From NCBI GenBank assembly GCA_018064565.1, contig JAGHVA010000008.1:1-7052 (forward strand): 7,052 nt of DNA. Reading direction: 5' to 3'. Shown in pieces: positions 1 to 6,970 of this stretch. The notes below the pieces were generated by a model. That model was given only the letters and a program-made list of their open reading frames with translations, did no database searches and was not told where the DNA came from. This stretch comes from Candidatus Colimorpha onthohippi. Lineage in GTDB: Bacteria > Bacteroidota > Bacteroidia > Bacteroidales > P3. Numbering within the stretch: position 1 is the stretch's first letter; the number at the start of each line of letters is the position of its first letter. The translations under genes were made by a program, and so were the position numbers.

Positions 1-2
1 TC

Positions 3-2363
3 TCCCTGCGGAACGGAAAGCAGGTGAAGAAGACTTCGACGCACCTCATCTTCCCCCGATACCATCAGTTCGATGTGGTGGAGAGACTGGTGGAGGATAC
101 CAAAAGCCGGAAAGAGGGCAGGAACTACCTTATCCAGCACTCGGCAGGCTCGGGCAAATCCAACTCCATAGCGTGGCTTACCTATCGGCTTGCCTCCCTG
201 CACGACCGCCAGGACAACGAGGTGTTCCAGACCGTGTTCGTCATAACCGACCGTAGGATCCTGAACCGTCAGCTACAAAACACCATCTTGGGGTTTGACC
301 ACTATGAGGGTCAGATTGCCACCATTACCGACAAGGACAACTCTTCCGCTCTCCGTGATGCCATCAACGACAGGAAACGCATCATCATCTCCACGCTCCA
401 CAGGTTCCCGCTGATATACAAGGAACTGGACAACCACAAAGGGAGGCGGTTCGCCATCATCGTGGACGAGGCGCACAGCAGCCAGAGCGGCAAGAGCGCG
501 GAGAAACTGAAAGCCGCCCTCGCCGACACCGATGAGGCGCTGAAGGAGATGGCGGAAATGGAAGGGAAGAGTGAGGAGGCCATCAAGGACGAGATGGACG
601 TGATGGTGGAGACCCTGCTGACCCAGGGACAGCACAACAACCTGTTCTTCTATGCCTTTACGGCAACCCCCAAGCCCAAGACCCTTCAGACCTTCGGCGA
701 GGTGTGTGGCAATGGGGAGGACGGGACTCCCGGTTATACCGCCTTCCACCACTACTCAATGCGGCAGGCCATCGACGAAAGGTTCATCCTGGACGTATTG
801 CAGTTCTTCACCCCCATCGAGACCTCGTACGAGATTGTGAAGAACATACCCGATAATCCCGAATACGAGGAGCCGCCAGCCGCCAAGGCCATCAAGGCGT
901 ATCACGACAGCCATCGGTATGTCGTCGAGAAGACCGTGGAGGTCATCGTAGAGCAGTTCAGGGCCATCACCCTCCACAAGATGCACGGCAAGGCCAAGGC
1001 CATGGTCGTCTCCCCGTCGAGAGCCCACGCCGTGAGGTACTACCTCGCTATGAAAGACTATTGCAAGCAAAAGGGATACAACGACGTGAACCCTTTGGTG
1101 GCTTTCTCGGGAGTGGTGAGTTACGCCGGCAAGGACTACAGGGAGACCGAGATGAACTCAACTCCCGACATGAGGATTTCCGAAGCAGCGCTTCCGATGT
1201 ATTTCGCCAGCGATATGTTCAACGTCCTTATCGTGGCAGAGAAATACCAGACGGGCTTTGACGAGCCGTTGCTCCATACGATGTTCGTATTGAAGGGGTT
1301 GAAGGGCGTGAAAGCCGTTCAGACGCTGTCGCGCCTCAATCGATACCATCCCGACAAGAACGATACATACGTGTTCGACTTCTGCAACTCGGCAGAAAGC
1401 ATCCGATCCTCCTTCCAGCCCTTCTACGAGGACACCCTGCTGGGCGAGCCAGTGGATGTGAACGTGGTGTATAGGTACTTGGGCGACCTGAAGTCGTTCC
1501 ACCTGTGGAGCGCGACGGTGGAGGATGCCGTCTTTGATGTTTACAAGGCCGAACAGGGGCATACGTCGATGGGCAAGTTGACGAGCCTGCTGAAACCCGT
1601 ATTGGAAGACTTCGATCAATTGGAAGAAGACGACAGGTTCAAGGTCCGCTCACTGATTCGCTCCTTCATCAGGTTCTATGCCTACATGGCCCAGATTGCA
1701 CGGACGTTCGACAAGGACCTCTTCAAGACCTATATCTTCTGCGAGTTCCTGTTCAAACTACTGCCCAAGACCCCTCACGAGAAGGTGGACCTGGACGGCA
1801 AACTGCAACTCACACACCATCTGTTCAAGGTCCAGCCCAGCGGTGCTATCGAACTGAAACCCACCATCGAAGACAAGACTCTCAATTCTGAAAAAGGAGG
1901 CTCGGCCAAGAAACCGGAGGAAAAAAGAGACCTGCTGAACAATATCATCGAGAAAATCAACCTCATGTATGCTGGTCAATTCTCGGAGGCAGACCGAGTC
2001 ATCGTGGAGAGCATCTACGACAAGATGCAGGCCGAAGGGAAGAAGTTGGCAAAGCATGCCAAAAACTCCGACGTGAACATGTTCGCCCACAACATCTTCC
2101 CCAAATATTTCGAGAAGGTGGCACAGAAGTGCTACACCGAACAGATGGACTCGTTCCAAAAACTTTTCGAAGACCCTCTGTTCTTCAACCGAGTAATGGA
2201 AGAGATGGGACGTGGAATGTATTTCAACTTCAAGAACGGGATGGCGAGTGAAATGGAATCCAAGTCGAAAACGCTGGACGATCCAATCAAGGCAGAAAAC
2301 CAGTCGATAGCGGCAGATGACGAGGTCTGCTATTCGGGCGAGACCGCTACTCTTACTGAATAA
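3..2363 (+). CDS. hsdR: Type I restriction enzyme R subunit (HsdR), 5'-truncated by window edge
   Basis: Motor and cleavage subunit of a type I restriction-modification complex. With HsdM and HsdS it binds unmethylated target DNA, translocates it using ATP and cuts at a distance. The frame is open to the left edge (first whole codon at 3), so the GTG at 24 is only an internal codon and not the true start. Counting from that GTG as residue 1, superfamily 2 helicase motifs appear in order: Walker A AGSGKS (41-46), DEAH (148-151), TATP (213-216), YQTGFDEP (408-415) and QTLSRLNR (433-440). A highly charged, probably helical insert (about 155-200) lies between DEAH and TATP. The C-terminal 300 residues are helical and end normally at TAA. 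About 787 residues are visible; the family is usually near 1000, so the N-terminal PD-(D/E)xK nuclease domain must lie outside. No frameshift or missing motor motif is seen. Many codons end in G/C, unlike the genes to the right, which suggests horizontal acquisition. The family call is firm; which type I subfamily it belongs to is not determined. Confidence 0.95.
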   Translation, partial: SLRNGKQVKKTSTHLIFPRYHQFDVVERLVEDTKSRKEGRNYLIQHSAGSGKSNSIAWLTYRLASLHDRQDNEVFQTVFVITDRRILNRQLQNTILGFDHYEGQIATITDKDNSSALRDAINDRKRIIISTLHRFPLIYKELDNHKGRRFAIIVDEAHSSQSGKSAEKLKAALADTDEALKEMAEMEGKSEEAIKDEMDVMVETLLTQGQHNNLFFYAFTATPKPKTLQTFGEVCGNGEDGTPGYTAFHHYSMRQAIDERFILDVLQFFTPIETSYEIVKNIPDNPEYEEPPAAKAIKAYHDSHRYVVEKTVEVIVEQFRAITLHKMHGKAKAMVVSPSRAHAVRYYLAMKDYCKQKGYNDVNPLVAFSGVVSYAGKDYRETEMNSTPDMRISEAALPMYFASDMFNVLIVAEKYQTGFDEPLLHTMFVLKGLKGVKAVQTLSRLNRYHPDKNDTYVFDFCNSAESIRSSFQPFYEDTLLGEPVDVNVVYRYLGDLKSFHLWSATVEDAVFDVYKAEQGHTSMGKLTSLLKPVLEDFDQLEEDDRFKVRSLIRSFIRFYAYMAQIARTFDKDLFKTYIFCEFLFKLLPKTPHEKVDLDGKLQLTHHLFKVQPSGAIELKPTIEDKTLNSEKGGSAKKPEEKRDLLNNIIEKINLMYAGQFSEADRVIVESIYDKMQAEGKKLAKHAKNSDVNMFAHNIFPKYFEKVAQKCYTEQMDSFQKLFEDPLFFNRVMEEMGRGMYFNFKNGMASEMESKSKTLDDPIKAENQSIAADDEVCYSGETATLTE

Positions 2364-2432
2364 CATAGCAGGCATTGTCCGATTTTGTCGTGTGCATGCG
2401 GTGTTTGGTTTACATAGGGATAAGAGAATAGG

Positions 2433-2468
2433 GTAATAGTAAGTACAAAAACCGATAATGACTATTAC
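2433..2468. repeat. 8-bp perfect inverted repeat in hsdR/TPR intergenic region
   Basis: GTAATAGT at 2433-2440 is exactly mirrored by ACTATTAC at 2461-2468, with a 20-base spacer. The arms are AT-rich and do not extend. This could be a regulator-binding site just upstream of the promoter near 2488-2521, or part of the hsdR 3' end structure, or chance. The repeat itself is seen directly; a role is only inferred. Confidence 0.3.
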
Positions 2469-2471
2469 GAA

Positions 2472-2490
2472 AAGCAGTTTGCTTCATTTT
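2472..2490 (+). terminator. Weak terminator-like hairpin downstream of hsdR
   Basis: AAGCA (2472-2476) pairs with TGCTT (2480-2484) across the 3-base loop GTT, followed by CA and four T residues. The stem is only 5 bp with two G-C pairs and the T-tract is short, so intrinsic termination would be weak. It is placed sensibly, about 110 bp after the hsdR stop and before the promoter of the next gene. Confidence 0.22.
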
Positions 2491-2521
2491 CGAACGGTAT
2501 CCAAAAAGTTTCGTATTTTTG
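2488..2521 (+). promoter_or_regulatory. Bacteroidota-type sigma-ABfr promoter for the TPR-rsmA gene cluster
   Basis: TATTTTTG at 2514-2521 is an exact match to the Bacteroidota -7 consensus TAnnTTTG. Upstream, TTTC at 2488-2491 differs by one base from the -33 box TTTG and lies 22 bp from the -7 box, slightly more than the usual 19-21. Transcription would start near 2527-2530, giving a leader of about 25-30 bases before the ATG at 2556. No other good match was seen in the gaps between the five downstream genes, so this is the best candidate promoter for the whole cluster. Confidence 0.5.
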
Positions 2522-2555
2522 CATCGTATTAGCATGTTTATACTCTGCGAAGAAT

Positions 2556-4385
2556 ATGCGCTGGTCGTGTCTTATTTCATGGTTGTTGCTTTTGCTTGCT
2601 GGGATGGTAGGCATGCCTTGCGAGGCGCAAACTCAGCCATTGCCTCAGTCAAAAGAGCAGTTGGCTGCCTATTACTATGCAAACGGTAACTATGAACAGG
2701 CAATCGAACTATATGAATCGTTGTATGGGAGTACGCAAAATAAGTATTACTACCAATATCTGCTTAAGGCATATAAAGAATTGGGTAGGACGAAAGATGC
2801 TAATAAACTGGTATCTAAGCGGATGCGTAAATTCCCAAAGGAGATTGACTTGCATGTGGATATGGCATTGGTTTATAAGCTTGCAGGCGATGATGCTAAG
2901 GCAGAAAAGGAATATGCCGAAGCGATTGCAAGTATAACGGGTGATTCGCGTCAATTGGAGACATTGGTGCAGGCATTGGACGATGCAGGCAGGACAGATC
3001 TTGTGATTGAGACCTATGCTCAGTTTCGTACCCGTTTCCATAACCCATACGCGTATGTTACAGAAGTGGCAGCAGCCTACGCTCGTATGAACAACTACGA
3101 GGGGATGACACAAGAGTATTTTAATCTGCTGGATCATTCCCCAAAGTCGATGCTGTCTGTACAGATGTCGCTACAGAATGCGTTGCGGCAGACGGCAAGC
3201 CCAAAGTTGAAAGAAGGTCTTCAAAGAACACTGATAGAAAGGGTTCAGCAGCACCCAGACAACAAGGTGAACCTTGAGATGATGATATGGTTCTCGCTGC
3301 AGCAGAACGATTTTGAATTTGCCATGACGCAAGCGCGAGCAGTGGATGCGCGTTTTCCACAACAAGGGGCGGAGCAACTCTTGAAGGTGGCTCAGATTGC
3401 GTTGTCGGGCGGCGATTATGAAGTGGCTCGTCAGTGCTACCAGTTGATTGTCGAAAAGGGGAATACCGTTGCGCAATATCATGAAAGCAGGCTTGGCGTA
3501 CTGAAAGTGCAGTTTGTGCAGTTGAGTCGTAATTTTCCGTTGCCTATGATCCAGTTGGCAAACCTGAAAGAACAATACGAGCATGCGTTGGACGAGTTGG
3601 GGCATACACCAGCCACAGCGCCGATGATGCGAGACTATGCGCAACTGCTGGCATACTATATCGGCGACGTCCAGACGGCAAGCGATGTGCTGTATGATGT
3701 ACTTGAGATACCAAAACTCTCGGAGCAAAAACGATGCGAGGTAAAGTTAGACCTTGCCGACTTGTTGCTTTTTGCTGGAGAGGTGTGGGATGCGTCGTTG
3801 CTGTATATGCAGGTAGAGAAAGCATATAAAAACGATGCCTTGGGTGCGCAGGCTAAGTTCCGTAACGCCCAACTGTCATATTATAACGGTGATTTTGAGT
3901 GGGCTCAATCGCAACTGAATGTCCTAAGATCTTCGACGTCTAAACTGATTGCGAACGATGCTATGCAATTGTCGTTGCTGATAAGCGACAACATGGAAGA
4001 AGATAGCACTTACGACTTGCTTGAGATGTATGCCCATGCCGACATGCTTTTGTATCGCAATATGATGGATAGTGCGTGGATCTTGCTGGATGGCATCAGC
4101 CACCAAGTGTTGAGCCACCCACTATTGGACGATGTGCTTTTGAAGAAAGCACAAATCCGTATGCGTCAGCAGCAGTATCTTGAGGCGGACAGCTTGTTGT
4201 CTCAACTGATTCAGATGTACCCTGATGAAATTATTACAGACGATGCCCTGATGCTGCGTGCACAACTCAACGAGCAGCAGTTGAACCAGAAAGACGTTGC
4301 TCGCCAATGCTATGAGCAGTTGATACTTGAATATCCATCCAGCATCTATGTGGATCAAGCCAGACAAAAGCGCAAATCTTTGTAG
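2556..4385 (+). CDS. Exported tetratricopeptide-repeat (TPR) protein
   Basis: A 609-residue protein built almost wholly of TPR-like helix pairs, expected to act as a protein-interaction scaffold in the periplasm. It starts with a signal peptide: an Arg near the N-terminus, a hydrophobic core (about 5-19, with five consecutive Leu) and a CEA|Q signal peptidase I site after residue 24. Cys22 is preceded by Gly-Met-Pro, a poor lipobox, so a lipoprotein is less likely. TPR-like units are visible near residues 33-66, 100-127, 235-300, 395-424, 430-460 and 525-598; the last two resemble the YbgF/CpoB or BamD type (YPDEIITDDAL, EYPSSIYVDQA). No enzymatic domain is seen. The ATG at 2556 is chosen because it begins the signal peptide and follows the promoter at a normal distance; the ATG at 2534 is out of frame. 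It lies 28 bp upstream of rsmA, so the two are probably cotranscribed. The specific partner is unknown; a role in envelope assembly is inference only. Confidence 0.88.
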   Translation: MRWSCLISWLLLLLAGMVGMPCEAQTQPLPQSKEQLAAYYYANGNYEQAIELYESLYGSTQNKYYYQYLLKAYKELGRTKDANKLVSKRMRKFPKEIDLHVDMALVYKLAGDDAKAEKEYAEAIASITGDSRQLETLVQALDDAGRTDLVIETYAQFRTRFHNPYAYVTEVAAAYARMNNYEGMTQEYFNLLDHSPKSMLSVQMSLQNALRQTASPKLKEGLQRTLIERVQQHPDNKVNLEMMIWFSLQQNDFEFAMTQARAVDARFPQQGAEQLLKVAQIALSGGDYEVARQCYQLIVEKGNTVAQYHESRLGVLKVQFVQLSRNFPLPMIQLANLKEQYEHALDELGHTPATAPMMRDYAQLLAYYIGDVQTASDVLYDVLEIPKLSEQKRCEVKLDLADLLLFAGEVWDASLLYMQVEKAYKNDALGAQAKFRNAQLSYYNGDFEWAQSQLNVLRSSTSKLIANDAMQLSLLISDNMEEDSTYDLLEMYAHADMLLYRNMMDSAWILLDGISHQVLSHPLLDDVLLKKAQIRMRQQQYLEADSLLSQLIQMYPDEIITDDALMLRAQLNEQQLNQKDVARQCYEQLILEYPSSIYVDQARQKRKSL

Positions 4386-4413
4386 CGCAGAGCACCCTAT
4401 TAACGTATCAGTC

Positions 4414-5232
4414 ATGTCAAAATACAAGAAATATCCAGCAGTACCATCAGATACTGTCCGAGCAAAGAAGCAGTTGGGTCAGCATTTCTTAACCGATGAG
4501 AACATCGCCAAAAATATTGCAGATAGTCTTACTTGTGCCAATAACAAAGACGCTGCGGTCAACGTAGTGGAGATAGGACCAGGCATGGGTGTGCTAACAA
4601 AATATCTTGTGGATGACAGCCGGTATGCTTTTTGTGCTATAGAGATTGACTCCGAGTCGGTTGAGTATCTTCGTCAGCATTATCCACAACTAAAAGTGAT
4701 TGAGGGCGATTTTTTGAAGGTAGATTTAGAATCCTTATTTGGTGGCAACTTTGCGGTGATAGGCAATTTCCCTTACAATATCTCGTCTCAAATTCTTTTT
4801 AGAGTTTACGAATACCGAAACAGTGTGCCAGAGGTTGTGGGTATGTTCCAAAAAGAAGTTGCCGAACGTGTGGCTGCTGCACCTGGTAGTAAGGTGTATG
4901 GCATATTGAGTGTGCTGTTGTCTGCCTTTTACGATATTGAATATCTTTTTACCGTGCATGAAAATGTGTTCAATCCACCGCCTAAGGTGAAGTCGGCGGT
5001 AATACGTTTGCGACGTAATGGTATTGAGCATCTGGGCTGCGATGAGCAATTGTTTACAAGAGTGGTCAAAACGGGATTTAACCAACGTCGCAAAACGCTT
5101 CGTAATGCGTTGCGGCAGTTGAATATGGATTTGACAAGAGTCCCCGAATCGCTTCTTTCGCAGCGTGCCGAACAACTCGCTGTATCGGATTTTATCACTA
5201 TAGTTAATGCTATCGGATTGTCTCAAATATAA
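4414..5232 (+). CDS. rsmA: 16S rRNA (adenine1518-N6/adenine1519-N6)-dimethyltransferase RsmA (KsgA)
   Basis: Transfers four methyl groups from S-adenosylmethionine to two adjacent adenines in the 3'-end hairpin of 16S rRNA, a late step and checkpoint of 30S subunit maturation in the cytoplasm. The 272-residue protein has the full family signature: KKQLGQHFL (18-26), SAM-binding EIGPGMG (53-59), the ribose-binding acidic residue Glu77 in AIEID, Asp99 in EGDF, the catalytic NFPY motif (118-121), NPPPKV (187-192), and the rRNA-contacting FNQRRK of the C-terminal domain (222-227). Length fits the family. An earlier in-frame ATG at 4327 would add 29 residues, but these overlap the TPR gene and do not look like RsmA. 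The ATG at 4414 leaves a 28-bp gap and a normal N-terminus. No Shine-Dalgarno is visible, as usual in this phylum. All catalytic residues are intact. Loss of this enzyme is known in other bacteria to give kasugamycin resistance. Confidence 0.97.
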   Translation: MSKYKKYPAVPSDTVRAKKQLGQHFLTDENIAKNIADSLTCANNKDAAVNVVEIGPGMGVLTKYLVDDSRYAFCAIEIDSESVEYLRQHYPQLKVIEGDFLKVDLESLFGGNFAVIGNFPYNISSQILFRVYEYRNSVPEVVGMFQKEVAERVAAAPGSKVYGILSVLLSAFYDIEYLFTVHENVFNPPPKVKSAVIRLRRNGIEHLGCDEQLFTRVVKTGFNQRRKTLRNALRQLNMDLTRVPESLLSQRAEQLAVSDFITIVNAIGLSQI

Positions 5233-5249
5233 ATTGTCTTTTTTGTATC

Positions 5250-5828
5250 ATGTCCATTTTTGAATGTATTGTCATTGCGCTGGCATTAGGCATTGAGTCT
5301 ATGATAATTGTAAGGCCGTGTGCCGAGGCTGTGCCAATTCGCCTTACTCGGGGTTTGCTTGTCTCCGCAATTATCACATTGATATTTGCTGTTATGATGA
5401 TAATTGGGTTGGCAATAGGCGATTTGTTGGCATTTACTGATGAGAGTATGGCAGGACAATATCAGCAAACGAACGAACTTATCTATCTGGGATTTATGAT
5501 TATAGTGTCGGTCAAATTACTGATGGGCATCCGCAAAAAAAACAGCCAACCGATGGCATACAATCTGTCGCGGTGGACTACTGTATTTGCGCTTGCCATA
5601 GCAGCGGGTATCAACGTGATGCTTGTAGGTATGGGAGTGGCTTTTGTGGCAGAATTCTCATCCAATTGGGTAAGATGTGTAGTACCGTTAGTGCTTATTA
5701 CGTGGCTGTTGACTTACTGGGCTATCATGTTGGGCCGAAGTAAGACTGCCATTCGTGAACGGCGTTGGAAATTTATAGTGGTGCTGCTATTACTCATGTC
5801 AGCAATTTTTAGAGTAGTGGAATTTTAA
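5250..5828 (+). CDS. Six-helix membrane protein, divergent MntP-like (putative Mn/cation efflux)
   Basis: A 192-residue inner-membrane protein with six hydrophobic segments (about 3-21, 36-60, 76-94, 111-134, 141-162, 174-190). Its size and 3+3 internal symmetry match MntP manganese exporters: ALALGIES (10-17) in helix 1 and ALAIAAGIN (114-122) in helix 4 align with each other and with the two MntP motifs carrying the key aspartates (Asp16 and Asp118 in E. coli MntP). The sequence after the second motif, LVGMGVAFV, also resembles MntP. However, the two acidic positions here are Glu16 and Asn122, and the helix 2 and helix 6 glycine/proline patterns of MntP are largely missing. It is therefore either a far-diverged exporter with changed ion selectivity or a relative that lost transport. 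The ATG lies 17 bp after the rsmA stop, so it is likely cotranscribed. No riboswitch is visible in that gap, unlike many Mn-responsive mntP genes. The membrane call is firm; the MntP relationship is moderate. Confidence 0.6.
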   Translation: MSIFECIVIALALGIESMIIVRPCAEAVPIRLTRGLLVSAIITLIFAVMMIIGLAIGDLLAFTDESMAGQYQQTNELIYLGFMIIVSVKLLMGIRKKNSQPMAYNLSRWTTVFALAIAAGINVMLVGMGVAFVAEFSSNWVRCVVPLVLITWLLTYWAIMLGRSKTAIRERRWKFIVVLLLLMSAIFRVVEF

Positions 5829-5870
5829 CAGCAGGTTGCGTAAATCATAGTTATCCATAACCTTAATATT

Positions 5871-6290
5871 ATGAATTTAGAAATCAATATCAAACAAGGA
5901 TTGGGCGATTTGCATTTTGATATGCCAATGAATCAAATTATTGCTATATTAGGTGCTGCAAGTGAGACAGAAACCATCGAAAATGCCGTTGAGGGAGATA
6001 CTACAATTTTGTACTATAATGATAAAGGTATTGCTCTTTTTTGTGAGGGCGATGAGCAGCTACTTGTTTGTGTCAATTGCTCTAACCATGAGACGACACT
6101 CTTTGGCAAACAATTGTTTGAACTCTCAGAGCGTCAAATTGTTGACATGATGGTTGGTCATGGCTATTATGAGCAGGATGTGGCAGACGCAGACGACTTG
6201 GACGAGCGTAGGGTCTCGTTTGGTGAAGGCAATGTGGATTTCTTTTTTGATACAGAGGGTCGGTTAGAATCGGTTATCATTGGGAAATAG
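5871..6290 (+). CDS. Uncharacterised small acidic protein (139 aa)
   Basis: I do not recognise a named family. It has no signal peptide or membrane helix and is rich in Asp and Glu, so it is probably a soluble cytoplasmic protein. The start has the pattern GLGDLHFDMPMNQIIAILG (about residues 10-28), which recalls the short 'G-x-L-x-x-G/D-M-x-x-x-x-V-x-x-x-LG' opening of BamE/SmpA-like and some immunity-like folds, but the match is weak. A middle part (44-75) looks like beta strands (ILYYNDKGIALF), then a helix with acidic loop (89-112), then strands (VDFFFDTEGRLESVII). The overall alpha/beta layout suggests one compact domain. It is a real gene: it has coding bias, conserved-looking hydrophobic alternation and operon-like spacing (42 bp after the membrane protein, 44 bp before the WbqC gene). 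AT-rich bases before the ATG replace a Shine-Dalgarno. Function is unknown; joint expression with its neighbours is inferred from spacing only. Confidence 0.75.
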   Translation: MNLEINIKQGLGDLHFDMPMNQIIAILGAASETETIENAVEGDTTILYYNDKGIALFCEGDEQLLVCVNCSNHETTLFGKQLFELSERQIVDMMVGHGYYEQDVADADDLDERRVSFGEGNVDFFFDTEGRLESVIIGK

Positions 6291-6334
6291 TTGGCTATGC
6301 TATCTTGATACAAAAGTGTTCCAGATTAGTTGAC

Positions 6335-6970
6335 ATGTCGGTTACTGCTATCTTTCCTACAGCCTATTTGCCTCCTATTTCTTATTGGGCCGCCTTGATG
6401 CGCCATGAAGAAGTATATATCGAGGTGCTTGAGACGTATCCTAAACAGACCTACCGCAACCGGTGCGTGATTGCTACCGCTGGAGGCCCTATGGATTTGA
6501 CAGTCCAGGTGTCTCGTCCACAAGGCAATCATACAATTACAGCTGATGTAACTATCAGTTATGCAGAACGTTTCAATATCCGTCATTGGCGAGCAATACA
6601 AAGTGCGTATAATGCTACACCCTATTTCTTGTATTACCGTGATGAGTTGGAAACGATACTTACAACACCATTTAGTAATTTGGTCGATTTTAATGAGGCA
6701 TTACTCAAATATGTGTTGAAACGATTAAAAATCAATACGGTAATAACAAGGACTACCCAATTTATACCACCCAGTTCCGCTTCGCTCGCCAACGCGGGTA
6801 TAGCTGATTGTCGGCAGATGTTCTCCCCTCGCTTGCCCAAATGCCAGATGCCCGCCTATCCACAGGTCTTTGATGAAAAGCTACCATTCCTTCCTGATGT
6901 TAGCATTATCGACCTGCTCTTTAATCTCGGACCAGAGGCGTGTACTTATATGGCTCAGTTGAAGATGTAG
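6335..6970 (+). CDS. WbqC-family protein
   Basis: A 211-residue cytoplasmic protein of the WbqC-like family, often found near O-antigen or other polysaccharide genes and common across Bacteroidota; its biochemical activity is not firmly established. Family landmarks are clear: TAYLPPISYW (9-18), KQTYRNRC (37-44), RHWRAIQSAYNATPYFLYY (83-101), DFNEALL (118-124) and the C-terminal YPQVF plus SIIDLLFNLGPEA (175-202). Length agrees with the family. The ATG at 6335 is preferred over the upstream in-frame TTG at 6305, because family members start just before the first hydrophobic strand leading into TAYLPP, and the ten extra residues show no family features. Immediate neighbours are not polysaccharide genes, so a role in glycan synthesis is not supported by context here. 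In related genomes I recall wbqC-like genes beside lepB (signal peptidase I); no lepB is present within this window. Confidence 0.88.
   Translation: MSVTAIFPTAYLPPISYWAALMRHEEVYIEVLETYPKQTYRNRCVIATAGGPMDLTVQVSRPQGNHTITADVTISYAERFNIRHWRAIQSAYNATPYFLYYRDELETILTTPFSNLVDFNEALLKYVLKRLKINTVITRTTQFIPPSSASLANAGIADCRQMFSPRLPKCQMPAYPQVFDEKLPFLPDVSIIDLLFNLGPEACTYMAQLKM

Noticed and set aside
273..1619. Several - strand and alternative + strand open frames within hsdR
   Set aside because: These are shadows of hsdR: they overlap conserved helicase motifs and have low-complexity Leu/Val/His/Gly-rich translations.
1758..2375. 205-codon open frame on the - strand under the hsdR 3' end
   Set aside because: It lies wholly opposite a strongly supported hsdR coding region; the open - strand frame follows from the G/C-biased codon pattern of hsdR, and its translation resembles no known family.
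2394..2399. GCATGC palindrome after hsdR
   Set aside because: A 6-bp palindrome is expected by chance, and no repeat copy or regulator context was seen.
3171..3728. 185-codon - strand open frame within the TPR gene
   Set aside because: It overlaps the continuous TPR coding frame, has no promoter, and its translation is Cys/His/Gln-rich without domain features.
4327..4413. Upstream in-frame ATG that would extend RsmA by 29 residues
   Set aside because: The extension overlaps the end of the TPR gene and does not resemble RsmA; the ATG at 4414 gives a normal family length.
6305..6334. In-frame TTG start extending the WbqC-family protein by 10 residues
   Set aside because: An ATG at 6335 fits the family N-terminus, and TTG starts are uncommon.
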